Numbered from the stretch's first letter, positions 1-8,385 are shown. The stretch is DNA of 64,000 nucleotides from Candidatus Thiothrix anitrata (GCF_017901155.1 NZ_CP072800.1:3375283-3439282), one strand, 5' to 3'. Numbers and translations are program-made. The notes: generated from the sequence alone by a model not told the origin.

Positions 1-524
1 GACACAAAATCAAAGGTCTGAGTAATGTTTTCACCTGTCACCAGTTTGGGCGTGATAGCGGCAGTCAACCCTAATTTTTCCATCACTGCCATCCCCGCTT
101 CGCCATAAGGTGCGGTTTTGGGGTTGGCAATCGCCAGATGTTTGAAAGTGCCTTTGCTCAATACCTCGCCTTTGTCATCCACATAACCGTCGGTACTGCT
201 CCACAACACCAGCTTGCCGAAGGCGTAGGTAAATTGGGAATCGGCTGTTGCCAAGTTTTCTTCAATCAGTTTTGTCGGAGTCTTGCTGTCAGCAGAGAGA
301 AATACTTCAAACGGTGCACCGTTAGCAATCTGCACGTACAGCTTGCCGGTCGCACCGGCAGAGATTTTCAACTCATGCCCGCTGGCAGCTTTGAATGTTT
401 CCGCAATCGCTTGCAGCGGTTTGGAGAAGTTGGACGCAACTGCCACATACACCTCATCTGCCCACGCATTGGTGGTGCTGAAAACGAGGGCGGCGGTAAG
501 CAGGGTTTGTTTAAACCGTTTCAT
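1..524 (-). CDS. modA: Molybdate ABC transporter periplasmic binding protein ModA (partial, C-terminus beyond left edge)
   Basis: Read from the ATG at 524 leftward, the protein opens with a Sec signal peptide (MKRFKQTLLTAALVFSTTNAWA) followed by DEVYVAVASNFSKPLQ. A little further on comes the stretch with SGHELKISAGATGKLYVQI and LSADSKTP, and later APYGEAGMAVMEKLG. These are hallmarks of ModA, the periplasmic receptor that binds molybdate or tungstate and hands it to the ModBC permease. About 174 of the usual ~250 residues are present and the frame is still open at base 1. modB and modC would be expected further left. The start faces the TRIC-channel gene across about 85 bases, so the two are divergently transcribed. 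Confidence 0.9.
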   Translation of the reverse strand, partial: MKRFKQTLLTAALVFSTTNAWADEVYVAVASNFSKPLQAIAETFKAASGHELKISAGATGKLYVQIANGAPFEVFLSADSKTPTKLIEENLATADSQFTYAFGKLVLWSSTDGYVDDKGEVLSKGTFKHLAIANPKTAPYGEAGMAVMEKLGLTAAITPKLVTGENITQTFDFV

Positions 525-608
525 GTCAGATTCCTTACACTGTTAGCTAGGTTGAATGCATGACGCAAATGATGTTCCAATACGCACTGACAGTCAAGGC
601 ATACCACC

Positions 609-1249
609 ATGCAATTTGAACTTTTCATCCAGCTTTTAACCAGCTTTTAACCATACTCGCCACAGTCACGTTGGCAGCCAGTGGCGTTTTGCAAGCCGCA
701 CGTTGCCAAATAGATTTCTTTGGCGCGTTGGTGTTGGCATTCATTTGTGCCTTGGGTGGCGGAACCTTGCGTGATGTCTTGATGGGAGCAACGCCCGTGT
801 TTTGGCTGACGGATCTGCGTTATTTGTGGATTATCCTTGGCACTAGCTTGCTGATGATCGCACTTGTTCACAAAATCACGCCGGGCAAAGGCATTCGTGA
901 GCGTTTGTTGGATATTGCGGATGCGGCAGGATTGGCGTTGTTTGCCATTTTGGGTACGCAAAAAGCCCTTCACTATGAACTGGTTGCCCCGGCTGCGGTG
1001 GTCATGGGTGTCGTCACCGGCATTGCAGGTGGCATGATTCGGGATGTGCTCACCCCCACAACACCCTTCGTGATGCGCGGTGAAATTTATGCCGTTGCCG
1101 CTATTCTCGGCGCTATCACTTACACACTCATGCGATTAATTTCACCTGAAGTTACCGCGATGTTGTTAGGCATGGCGGTGATTTTCCTGTTAAGACTGGC
1201 GGCGATTATTTGGCAGCTTAAAGTGCCGATGCTTAAATTTCGGGAGTAA
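609..1249 (+). pseudogene. TRIC/UPF0126 (YicG-like) cation channel family gene, frameshifted by an 11-bp tandem duplication
   Basis: From 671 to 1249 the frame encodes a membrane protein of the UPF0126/TRIC family: paired helices with the motifs ALGGGTLRDVLMG and GIAGGMIRDVL, the internal repeat typical of these trimeric cation channels. The natural start is the ATG at 609, preceded by AAGG. Reading from it gives MQFELFIQLLT and then a stop at 648-650. Removing one copy of the 11-bp repeat at 630-651 restores MQFELFIQLLTILATVTLAASGVLQAAR, the expected first helix joined in frame to the rest. Without that repair only a TTG at 671, with no ribosome site, could start the protein and the first helix would be lost. 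The 3' end overlaps the convergent transglutaminase gene by 17 bases. Confidence 0.85.
630..651 (+). repeat. 11-bp tandem duplication disrupting the TRIC gene
   Basis: CAGCTTTTAAC occurs twice, head to tail (630-640 and 641-651). The extra 11 bases shift the reading frame. Slippage or recombination between the copies could restore it. Confidence 0.95.
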
Positions 1250-2093
1250 TGTCCATTACCCACACGCCGACATCCAACGTTGCCCCCGGCGGCCCTACGT
1301 ATGCGCCTGCAATTGGCGGCACGGCTTCGGGCTGGCGTGCGACCGCGACCGCAATGTGATCTGTGCCGACGATTGCACCGATGGTCGGGTCAAAACCCTT
1401 CCATCCAGCACCGGGCAAAAACACTTCTGCCCACGCATGGGTTGCACCCAAATCGGTGGGCGAAGGCTGCGTGTGCAGATAACCACTGACAAAACGCGCC
1501 GCAAACCCCAAACGCCGCGCCGCTTCCATGAACAAATACGCCGAATCGCGACACGACCCCATACCGCGCTTGAGCGTGTCGGCAGCAGATTGCACCCCCG
1601 GCTCTTCGCGTGACTGATACACCAGCGTTTGCTGGATGCGCTCAGCAAGGCGTTGCAACAAGCTGTAGGTTTGCAGCTTTTCGCCGGGTTGCCAGATGCT
1701 TGCCACCCATTTTTCCAGCAGCTCACTACGCGGATCACCCGCCTGTCGGTAAGGCGACAACACCACCAGATCATCCGACAGGTAGGCGAACGGGTAATAC
1801 ATCGCGTAATCAGCCACCAAAAAATCCAGCGGAGCGTCGTTATATTGCTGAATAATAATAGTGCTTTCGATGGCTAGTTGGGTGGTCAGGGTTTGGAAGG
1901 TGGCTATTGCCACGGAATTGTCTTCGACATCACGATGCCAACGTAGGGTGGCGGGCGGGGTGATGTTTAAGCTTGAGGATTCGATGTGTAATTCATAGCC
2001 TCCCCGTGGGCGCAGGCGCAGCACATGCGGCTCAAGCTGCACAGCAGCGGGAAAGTTGTAGTAGGTGCGATGCAGAATTTTATAGCGTTTCAT
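1233..2093 (-). CDS. Transglutaminase-like superfamily protein
   Basis: 286 residues. The N-terminal ~90 residues match the beta-rich bacterial transglutaminase N-terminal region (HRTYYNFPAAVQLEPHVLRLRPR). The catalytic core follows with Cys181 (GMGSCRDSAYLF), His219 (GATHAWAEVFLP) and Asp235 (GWKGFDPT), the papain-like Cys-His-Asp triad of the transglutaminase/protease fold. Such proteins are cytoplasmic and are thought to cleave or rearrange isopeptide or peptide bonds; the substrate is unknown. In many bacteria they sit beside alpha-E or circularly permuted ATP-grasp genes, but none is here. The next gene (2124-2834), upstream on the same strand, is 30 bases away and may be co-transcribed. 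Confidence 0.85.
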   Translation of the reverse strand: MKRYKILHRTYYNFPAAVQLEPHVLRLRPRGGYELHIESSSLNITPPATLRWHRDVEDNSVAIATFQTLTTQLAIESTIIIQQYNDAPLDFLVADYAMYYPFAYLSDDLVVLSPYRQAGDPRSELLEKWVASIWQPGEKLQTYSLLQRLAERIQQTLVYQSREEPGVQSAADTLKRGMGSCRDSAYLFMEAARRLGFAARFVSGYLHTQPSPTDLGATHAWAEVFLPGAGWKGFDPTIGAIVGTDHIAVAVARQPEAVPPIAGAYVGPPGATLDVGVWVMDITPEI

Positions 2094-2123
2094 AAAAGTG
2101 GTGCTCTAAGAAGCAAAAAGGCA

Positions 2124-2834
2124 TTAAGTATCCTCTGGCTCTTCATCGTGTTTGAGGAAATGGTCGAATTGTCTGTAGGCATTATCCAGCCACACCCGCA
2201 CCCGTTGGCGTTCTGGCGTACTCATCAAGTCGCGGTTATTCGCCGCCGCCCAGAAACTCAAGTCGTTAAAATCGACTTTCTGCACCAGTTTGGCATGCAG
2301 TTTGCCCAGCGTCATGCAATATGCATTACGTTGTTGCGCTTTCTGGAAAATTGGTGATTGCTCGAAGGCATCGAAGTTTTCACCACGCCCCATGTTTTGC
2401 ACCACAATGAACTGAATGTCTTGCTGTGGATAGCTATCCAGCGTTTTGTCCAGCAGACTTAGGGCATCTGCGCCGTCATCCATCACGTGCCAGATGAACA
2501 CTTTACGCCCCATTTCGGTGAAAATGCCGAACACATCGCTTTCCTCAATCCATTGTCCCAATCGGGCAGAGGTTTGTGCAGCAAGGTCGATAATAAGGTC
2601 ATGTTCCGGCTGGGTTTCCGCGACTTCGATAATATTGTCCAGACTGTCGTAGTCATCCACCCGCAACGATGAAGCGAAGTCTTTGTAAAATCGAGAAAAA
2701 CTGCCGTGTGACTGGTCGGAGTCGAACCCTGTAAACGGCGTTGCGCTGTCGATGAAATACTGTGCCAGCAAACGTGCGGTCAGCGATTTGCCAACACCGC
2801 CTTTTTCGCCGCCGATGAAATGTACCCTACCCAT
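2124..2834 (-). CDS. ParA/MinD-type P-loop ATPase
   Basis: The protein starts MGRVHFIGGEKGGVGKS, a deviant Walker A of the ParA/MinD/Mrp class placed right at the N-terminus. It continues with FDSDQSHGSF (A' region) and LIIDLAAQTSARLGQW (Walker B-like). I chose the ATG at 2834 because GGAG lies 6 bases upstream; earlier in-frame starts lack this. The product is 236 residues. The family includes partitioning, mobilisation and regulatory ATPases. No partner such as ParB, a relaxase or a parS site is visible, so the cargo is unknown. Related proteins are often annotated 'mobilization protein MobD-like', but nothing else here supports mobilisation. Confidence 0.7.
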   Translation of the reverse strand: MGRVHFIGGEKGGVGKSLTARLLAQYFIDSATPFTGFDSDQSHGSFSRFYKDFASSLRVDDYDSLDNIIEVAETQPEHDLIIDLAAQTSARLGQWIEESDVFGIFTEMGRKVFIWHVMDDGADALSLLDKTLDSYPQQDIQFIVVQNMGRGENFDAFEQSPIFQKAQQRNAYCMTLGKLHAKLVQKVDFNDLSFWAAANNRDLMSTPERQRVRVWLDNAYRQFDHFLKHDEEPEDT

Positions 2835-2990
2835 TATTGTCTCCATGATGATTGGTGGTAAAGCGGGCAATATGCAATATTCAGGCCATTACAGGAGTTC
2901 GTTGGTTTTGTTCAAGCCCGATACCTCGTTGCAGCCTGCGGGGTTTGTGTGCAGGGAGATTTGTCTGGATGTTAGCACAGAATGGGGAAT

Positions 2991-3094
2991 CGCTTGCGGT
3001 GAATAGCCGTGTTAATCACCGCACATGATACGGTGATTAGGCTTGCGCTTGCGGTGATTAGCGGCTATAAACACCGTAAAAGATGCGGTGATTA
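2991..3094. promoter_or_regulatory. Dyad cluster upstream of and abutting the fic start (putative operators)
   Basis: Two dyads share one design, arms TAATCACCG and CGGTGATTA separated by 9 bases. The first is perfect (3013-3021 and 3031-3039). The second is partly degenerate (ACACCG at 3071-3076, CGGTGATTA at 3086-3094) and stops three bases before the fic ATG. Extra direct half-sites (GCGGTGAATA at 2996-3005, GCGGTGATTA at 3051-3060) lie between and before. A third dyad follows the gene. The layout fits cooperative binding by a dimeric repressor. Confidence 0.6.
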
Positions 3095-3096
3095 CG

Positions 3097-4287
3097 ATGA
3101 AATGGATACACGAACAGCCTGAATGGCCTCAATTTCACTGGGATGACAAAGCCTTGAGTGCGCCACTGGCACAACTCCGTCACCAACAAGGTCACTTGCT
3201 GGGGCGGATGTCGCACCTTGGGTTTTCACTCCAGATGGAAACCAGCCTGAATACCTTGACCAGCGATGCGGTGAAATCCTCCGCGATTGAAGGTGAGCAA
3301 CTGGATCGTGAGGAAGTGCGTTCTTCGATTGCGCTCCAGTTGGGGATGGATAAGGGCGGTCATTTGCCCTCCAGCCGCCATATCAATGGCATTGTCGAGG
3401 TGTTGCTGGATGCGACGCAGGCTTACCAGCAACCACTGACCGAAGAACGCTTGTGTGCTTGGCATTCCGCACTGTTTCCGAGTGGCTTTAGTGGCATGAC
3501 ACCGATTATGGTTGGGATGTGGCGACCGCCTTCTGCCGGGGCGATGCAAGTTATCTCCGGGGCTTTTGGGCGCAGGCGGGTGCATTTTGAAGCACCGGAT
3601 GCCAACCGGCTACCTGATGAAATGGCAGCGTTTCTCGATTGGTTTGAGCATGACGGCGGTCTTGACCCGGTGTTGAAAGCGGGTGTGGCACATTTCTGGT
3701 TTATCACCTTGCACCCGTTTGAAGACGGCAATGGGCGGATTGCGCGGGCAATTGCGGATATGGCGTTGGCGCGGGCAGATGCTACCCCGCAACGTTTTTA
3801 CAGCATGTCGGCGCAAATTGAAGCCGAGCGCAAACATTACTATGAGCAACTCGAACGCCAGCAACGCGGTTCGCTGGACATTACCCCCTGGCTGAGCTGG
3901 TTTTTGGCGTGTCTTGGGCGGGCAATTGCCAGTGCGGAAGCGGCATTGGGCGCGGTATTGCACAAGGCCAAGGTGTGGGAACGCTTGCACCTTTACACGG
4001 TAAATGAGCGGCAACGCCTGATTATGAACCGGATGATGGGTGATTTTGAGGGGTACATGAATACCTCGAAATACGCCACGATGGCGAAATGCTCGACGGA
4101 TACGGCATTGCGGGATATTGGCGCGTTGGTGGCTTGGGGCGTGTTGGTGCAGAATCCGGCGAAGGGGCGCAGTACCAGTTATCGGCTGGTGACGGCGGAG
4201 GAGTTAACGACAGCCGATGTCAAAGAAGTCGTTGAGGATATGGCTGTTCTCCGTGAATGGTTTCAGCAACAGGAATGCAGTGAATAG
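3097..4287 (+). CDS. Fic/DOC family protein (probable AMP transferase) with N-terminal inhibitory motif and C-terminal winged helix
   Basis: About 396 residues from the ATG at 3097 (a GTG nine bases earlier is also possible). Order: an N-terminal helical DUF4172-like region with the inhibitory motif SSAIEGE (residues ~61-67); the Fic core with the full catalytic motif HPFEDGNGRIAR (residues ~206-217), where His is the general base and the Asp binds Mg; then a C-terminal winged-helix-like domain around TSKYATMAKCSTDTALRDIGALVAWGVL. Class II Fic proteins of this layout AMPylate targets and hold themselves inactive through the (S/T)xxxE(G/N) glutamate. All key residues are present. Dyads abut the start and follow the stop, suggesting autoregulation by the winged helix. 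Fic genes often travel inside type I restriction loci, and here one lies tail to tail with a ruined hsd operon. Confidence 0.9.
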   Translation: MKWIHEQPEWPQFHWDDKALSAPLAQLRHQQGHLLGRMSHLGFSLQMETSLNTLTSDAVKSSAIEGEQLDREEVRSSIALQLGMDKGGHLPSSRHINGIVEVLLDATQAYQQPLTEERLCAWHSALFPSGFSGMTPIMVGMWRPPSAGAMQVISGAFGRRRVHFEAPDANRLPDEMAAFLDWFEHDGGLDPVLKAGVAHFWFITLHPFEDGNGRIARAIADMALARADATPQRFYSMSAQIEAERKHYYEQLERQQRGSLDITPWLSWFLACLGRAIASAEAALGAVLHKAKVWERLHLYTVNERQRLIMNRMMGDFEGYMNTSKYATMAKCSTDTALRDIGALVAWGVLVQNPAKGRSTSYRLVTAEELTTADVKEVVEDMAVLREWFQQQECSE

Positions 4288-4293
4288 CGGGGC

Positions 4294-4320
4294 TAATCGC
4301 CGCAAACAATGCGGTGATTT
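4294..4320. promoter_or_regulatory. Third fic-flanking dyad
   Basis: TAATCGCCG (4294-4302), 9 bases, then CGGTGATTT (4312-4320): the same arm and spacer design as the dyads before fic, with a slightly degenerate sequence, starting 7 bases after the fic stop. It could be an operator used for looping, or a weak terminator between the convergent fic and yhcG genes. Confidence 0.5.
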
Positions 4321-4352
4321 TGCCAATATTGACACTTTTGGTGTTGAGGCGA

Positions 4353-5417
4353 TTACGCCGGGGTGTTTGGAAGGTTAAGTGTCGCATCCTCCTGATCCTG
4401 CAAGCGCAGCCGCGCCCGCTCTATCGCCTGATGCAAACGTTGCTCCAGCAAGGCTTTGGGTGGCAAGGTCGTCAGGTATTCCGCTACATGGATGCCGCTG
4501 TTATCCAGCTCCAGCAGTTCGATTTGTTCCTGCTTTTTTCCGGCGCAGAGGATAATTCCCAAGGGTGGTTGTTCGCCCGGTTCTTGTTCGTAACGGGCAA
4601 GCCAGCGTAGGTACAATTCCATCTGACCTTTGAATTCGGGTTTGAAATGACCGATTTTCAGGTCAATGGCAATCAGGCGTTTGAGTTTGCGGTTGTAGAA
4701 CAGCAGGTCAATGTAGAAATCATCGTTGTCGATGTGCAGGCGTTTCTGGCGGGCGATGAAGGTGAAACCTGCGCCCAACTCCAGCAGGAATTGTTCCAGA
4801 TCACGCAGGATAGCGTCCTCCAAGTCTTTTTCCAGATAGTGGTCGTTGAGTTCGAGGAAATCGAGCAGGCAGGGGTCTTTGAACAGCAAGTCCTGACTGA
4901 TTTGCCCTTGGCTTTGCAGGTGTTGCAGCTCTTTGGTGATGGTTTGTTCCGGCTTTTTGGAAATGGCGGTGCGTTCGTACAATTGGGAGTCGATGCGTTC
5001 TGCCAAGGTGTGGGTTGACCAACGGCTGGTAATGCTCATTTGCACGTAAAAATCACGTTTTAACGGCTCGTCAATTGCAAGCAACTGCCTGAAATGCGTC
5101 CAACTCAATTGTGTACGCAGTGCGTGCAAAATCTCATTATCGGGGAAATACTCGACAAATTTCACCATATTCGCCAAATTGCGTTTTGACCAGCCGCGCC
5201 CGAATTCAGCGGATAGTTGTTGCGCCAGCGTGCTGATGATTTGCTGACCGTATTCGCCGCGTTGACCCTTGAGGATTTCATCCGCGATACGCTTGCCGAC
5301 TTGCCAGTACAACAGGGTCAGCTATGCATTGACCGCGATAGCTGCACGCTGTTTGGCGTTCTGGATGAGTTCTTTGATCTCGCCCGCCAGACTCGGATTG
5401 ATTATTTCCCGACTCAT
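4353..5417 (-). pseudogene. yhcG: YhcG/DUF1016 family PD-(D/E)XK nuclease with an in-frame amber codon
   Basis: The full gene starts at the ATG at 5417 with an excellent AAGGAGG site. It reads MSREIINPSLAGEIKELIQNAK and continues to AAIAVNA, then TAG at 5322-5324, and goes on in the same frame with LTLLYWQVGKRIADE. Family members have NxELTLLYWQIG at this point, so the amber codon most likely replaces a glutamate codon (GAG to TAG). The rest is intact: DUF1016 N-terminal region, then the PDDEXK nuclease core (FYIDLLFYNRKLKRLIAIDLKIG) and the C-terminus. The only start after the stop is a poor TTG at 5312. YhcG-type proteins are commonly encoded within or beside type I restriction loci. The start ATG overlaps the stop of the hsdS remnant (ATGA), the mark of one operon. 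Confidence 0.85.
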
Positions 5418-5620
5418 GCTGCCTCCTTGTTCGCTTGCCAACCCCGCACATCAATCTTGCCTGTCACCGCCTCCGAAATCAGCACCGCCCGCGCCGCTCT
5501 TGCAGCAACCCAATCTGATGATTAGATTTATATAAAGTGGAATCGAATGTTTTAATCTTCGTTCTTATGCCTGTCACTAACTGTAATGCTTCATCTATTG
5601 GGGGCAGCGCAATAAACAAC
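5414..5620 (-). pseudogene. hsdS: Type I restriction specificity subunit HsdS, C-terminal remnant
   Basis: Two frames together give the canonical HsdS C-terminus. The first reads [15 protein letters not shown] and then, after the central coiled-coil region, NHQIGLLQERR; the second reads [24 protein letters not shown]. They are separated by a small frameshift near 5485-5497. HsdS tails end in this way (PPIDEQ, then [21 protein letters not shown]), following the last coiled coil. All target-recognition domains are missing. The 5' side is fused directly to the broken hsdM, showing one internal deletion that removed the rest of hsdM and most of hsdS. Confidence 0.8.
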
Positions 5621-6239
5621 GTAAATCTTGCGGATCACCGCATCGCCGCTGAGCGCGTCATCGTCTTCCATGAACACCAGCGCGGTGGTCAGGCGCACAA
5701 TGTCACGCGGGGTGAAATGTTCCCCAGCCGTTTCATTCGAGCTTTCCGCAAACCGCCGGATCAGTTCGCCCCATGTCGTGGTTGGAAACGGCGGCAGGGC
5801 TTAAATCGGTCGCCCGCACTTTCTGCACCACCTTGTACAACAGGTTGGCGTCATTGAGCTGCCCGACAAATTCCGCAACGTTGAAATACTCGAAAATCTC
5901 GCGGGCATCACGGGAAAAGCCTTGCAAATAGCTTTCCAGATTGGCCTTGATCCCCGCTTCGCCCAGCTTGCCCAGATCCATTTTCGAGGTATTGAAAAAC
6001 GCCAGACCGCTGGCACGCAGCAACAGCTTTTCCTGTGCTTCTTCCGGCAATCTCAGGGCTTTGACGCGCTCGTGTTCCGCCAGCACTTTGTCCTTGCTGT
6101 CTGCCAACACACATTCCATGCGGCGTAACAGGGTGAACGGCAGGATAATGCGCCCGTATTGGGACTGTTTGAAATCACCGCGCAGCAAGTCGGCGATTGA
6201 CCAGCAGTAGGCGGCGAGGTTATTGGCGGTTTGGCTCAT
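5621..6239 (-). pseudogene. hsdM: Type I restriction DNA methyltransferase HsdM, N-terminal remnant
   Basis: From the ATG at 6239 the frame encodes [21 protein letters not shown] and [18 protein letters not shown], the standard HsdM N-terminal domain, down to [11 protein letters not shown]. There a small deletion (near 5768-5774) removes the usual YIFEELIR junction and shifts frame. The other frame then continues [26 protein letters not shown] and on to DAVIRKIY. Homology stops at about 5621, just before the SAM-binding DPTAGTGG motif, where hsdS sequence takes over. No methylation activity is possible. Intact HsdM is ~500 residues. Confidence 0.85.
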
Positions 6240-6288
6240 TTTGCCACCCTGACGGTTAGAAGCTTGGACAAGCTCGTGACATTTGGAC

Positions 6289-6320
6289 AAAAAAAAGGGC
6301 TGACACTTGGTCAACCCTTT
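6289..6320 (-). terminator. Rho-independent terminator after tRNA-Arg
   Basis: On the minus strand AAAGGGTTGAC pairs with GTCAGCCCTTT around a 5-base loop (one G-T pair) and runs into eight T residues. It starts 7 bases after the CCA end of tRNA-Arg. Confidence 0.85.
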
Positions 6321-6327
6321 GATTATA

Positions 6328-6404
6328 TGGCGCATCCGGAAGGATTCGAACCTCCGACCACCTGGTTCGTAGCCAGGTACTCTATCCAACTGAGCTACGG
6401 ATGC
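6328..6404 (-). tRNA. tRNA-Arg (anticodon ACG)
   Basis: 77 bases with encoded CCA. The acceptor stem GCATCCG/CGGATGC, a GTTCGAATC T-loop and an anticodon loop CTACGAA (ACG) form a complete cloverleaf. It is followed by a terminator and lies beside the eroded hsd locus, so it is a plausible integration target. It forms the conserved csrA-tRNA-Ser-tRNA-Arg group. Confidence 0.95.
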
Positions 6405-6486
6405 GTAGCTGTGAGGGGCGCATTATGCGCATCCAATTAAATTCAGTCAATAAAAATTTTCATCTTTTTGACTATCAATGAGTAAA

Positions 6487-6577
6487 TGGCGGAGAGGGCG
6501 GGATTCGAACCCGCGATGGGCTTATGGCCCATACTCCCTTAGCAGGGGAGCGCCTTCGGCCTCTCGGCCACCTCTCC
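6487..6577 (-). tRNA. tRNA-Ser (anticodon GCT)
   Basis: 91 bases with encoded CCA: acceptor GGAGAGG/CCTCTCC, a long class II variable arm, anticodon loop CTGCTAA (GCT) and GTTCGAATC T-loop. It lies 67 bases downstream of csrA on the same strand, as in many gammaproteobacteria. Confidence 0.95.
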
Positions 6578-6644
6578 AATTGGGTACTCAATGAAGGCGG
6601 TAAGGATACAATCGAAGATGCCGAAGGTAAAGCCCTAATTCGCT

Positions 6645-6845
6645 CTAATTTGTATTTTCTTCAACGACCAGTGGTTCGATGTGCTCGTGTCGGATGCGTT
6701 CGTAAATTTCTTCACGATGGACAGCAACATCCTTTGGTGCATTGATTCCTAAGCGTACCTGATTACCTTTCACACCAAGGACGGTAACACTTACTTCATC
6801 TCCGATCATGAGGGTTTCCCCTACCCTCCGCGTCAGAATTAACAT
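6645..6845 (-). CDS. csrA: Carbon storage regulator CsrA (RsmA)
   Basis: 66 residues starting [22 protein letters not shown], then [21 protein letters not shown]. This is the complete CsrA dimer fold. The RNA-binding strand-1 residues (LTRRVGE) and the C-terminal VHREEI motif with its key arginine are intact. CsrA binds ANGGA motifs in mRNA leaders and controls central carbon metabolism, motility and biofilm genes. Upstream in-frame codons extend the open frame to 6911, but they are not part of the family and the ATG at 6845 is the normal start. Its position between lysC and tRNA-Ser matches conserved synteny. Confidence 0.95.
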   Translation of the reverse strand: MLILTRRVGETLMIGDEVSVTVLGVKGNQVRLGINAPKDVAVHREEIYERIRHEHIEPLVVEENTN

Positions 6846-7065
6846 ACTGCAAACTCTCCATATCGCTGTATAGACATCACCCAGCCTTGCTAAGACTAAT
6901 CTAGGCCCCACACGTCACTAACGTGCCGTGTTCAACAATCACACATAGGCACTGAACTTAAGCTGAACTACCCACCCCCGAATGTTGCTTTTTTACCATA
7001 AGAGGAGAAAAAGCAACAGATTGCCGCGACACTGTACCTAAAAATACTTTTATGGTCAAAAATAA

Positions 7066-7098
7066 ACCCGCTGTTGCAGCTTTTTTACAACAGCGGGT
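7066..7098 (-). terminator. Hairpin terminator after lysC
   Basis: An 11-bp perfect stem (ACCCGCTGTTG/CAACAGCGGGT, 7066-7076 and 7088-7098) begins 26 bases beyond the lysC stop and is followed on the minus strand by a T-rich stretch. It separates lysC from the csrA promoter region (about 6846-7065), where I see no gene. Confidence 0.75.
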
Positions 7099-7123
7099 CT
7101 ATTAAAACCGAGATAAACGGTAT

Positions 7124-8353
7124 TTATGCAGCTTGTGATAAACCAAATGCATCGTGCAACACGCGCACCGCGAGTTCCAGATACTTCTCGTCAACCACAA
7201 CAGCAACCTTGATTTCAGAAGTCGAAATCATGCGGATATTGATGCCTTCATCAGCCAATGTCTTAAACATTTTGCTGGCAACGCCTGCGTGCGAACGCAT
7301 TCCCGCACCAACAATGGCAACTTTAGCAATGTGTTCGTCGCCCGTGCATTGTTTAGCACCCATCGTTTCTGCGGTCTTACACAGAATCTGGCGGGCTTTA
7401 GCGTAATCGTTCTTGTGAACCGTGAAAGTAAAGTCAGTAGAACCGTCAGAACCGATATTCTGCACAATCATGTCAACTTCAACGTTAGCATCGGAAATCG
7501 GCCCCAGAATCTGGTAAGCCACACCCGGACGGTCTGGCACACCTAACACCGTCAATTGAGCTTCATCACGATTAAACGCAATCCCACGGACTGAGACTTC
7601 TTCCATTACTTCTTCCTCACGAGTGACCAGCGTGCTTTTGCCCTGACCAAATTCGTCAAAGCTAGACAGCACGCGGATAGGCATATCATATTTATAGGCA
7701 AACTCAACCGAACGAATTTGCAGCACCTTGGAACCTTGGCTGGCCATTTCCAGCATTTCTTCCAAGGTCAGGCGCGGAATGTGACGCGCTTTGGGTTCGA
7801 CACGCGGGTCGGTGGTGTAAACGCCATCCACGTCGGTGTAAATCTGGCATTCGTCGGCTTTCAACGCCACTGCCAACGCCACGCCCGTGGTATCCGAACC
7901 GCCGCGCCCTAAAGTAGTAATGCTACCGGATTCGGTCACGCCTTGGAAACCTGCTACTACCACCACTTTGCCTTCCACCAAATCCTTGCGGATCGGTTCA
8001 GCATCAATGTCACGGATACGCGCTTTGGTGTGCGCATCATCGGTCAAAATGCGGACTTGCGCCCCGGTGTAAGAACGCGCCGGTTGACCTTTCTTTTCCA
8101 ACGCCATCGCCAGCAAGCCAATCGTGACTTGTTCGCCGGTGGACAGAATCGCGTCTTTTTCGCGCTCCGAACCTTGTGGGTTAATGGCGTTGATGAGCGC
8201 GACCAGCTTATTGGTTTCGCCCGACATCGCGGAAACCACCACGATGACATCATTACCCTGTTGTTTCCAGCGGATTACCCGGTCAGCCACAGCCTCGATA
8301 CGCTCAGGTGTGCCAACCGATGTACCGCCGTATTTCTGTACGATCAGTGCCAT
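7124..8353 (-). CDS. lysC: Aspartate kinase (class II, with two ACT domains)
   Basis: 409 residues. The kinase domain opens with IVQKYGGTSVGTPERIE and contains GRGGSDTTGVALAVAL and YTDVDGVYTTDPR, the family signatures for aspartate and ATP binding. Two C-terminal ACT domains (VSVRGIAF and KVAIVGAGMRSHAGVASKMF) provide feedback inhibition by lysine and/or threonine. It phosphorylates aspartate in the first step toward lysine, diaminopimelate, threonine and methionine. It lies between alaS and csrA, the same order as in Pseudomonas. A hairpin terminator follows. Confidence 0.96.
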   Translation of the reverse strand: MALIVQKYGGTSVGTPERIEAVADRVIRWKQQGNDVIVVVSAMSGETNKLVALINAINPQGSEREKDAILSTGEQVTIGLLAMALEKKGQPARSYTGAQVRILTDDAHTKARIRDIDAEPIRKDLVEGKVVVVAGFQGVTESGSITTLGRGGSDTTGVALAVALKADECQIYTDVDGVYTTDPRVEPKARHIPRLTLEEMLEMASQGSKVLQIRSVEFAYKYDMPIRVLSSFDEFGQGKSTLVTREEEVMEEVSVRGIAFNRDEAQLTVLGVPDRPGVAYQILGPISDANVEVDMIVQNIGSDGSTDFTFTVHKNDYAKARQILCKTAETMGAKQCTGDEHIAKVAIVGAGMRSHAGVASKMFKTLADEGINIRMISTSEIKVAVVVDEKYLELAVRVLHDAFGLSQAA

Positions 8354-8385
8354 TGTTTACTGTTTACCTTCAAAACACTTCTAAA

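Noticed and set aside
2991-3094. Repeats before fic as a CRISPR
   Set aside because: Units are short dyads with 9-base gaps, not long repeats with unique spacers.
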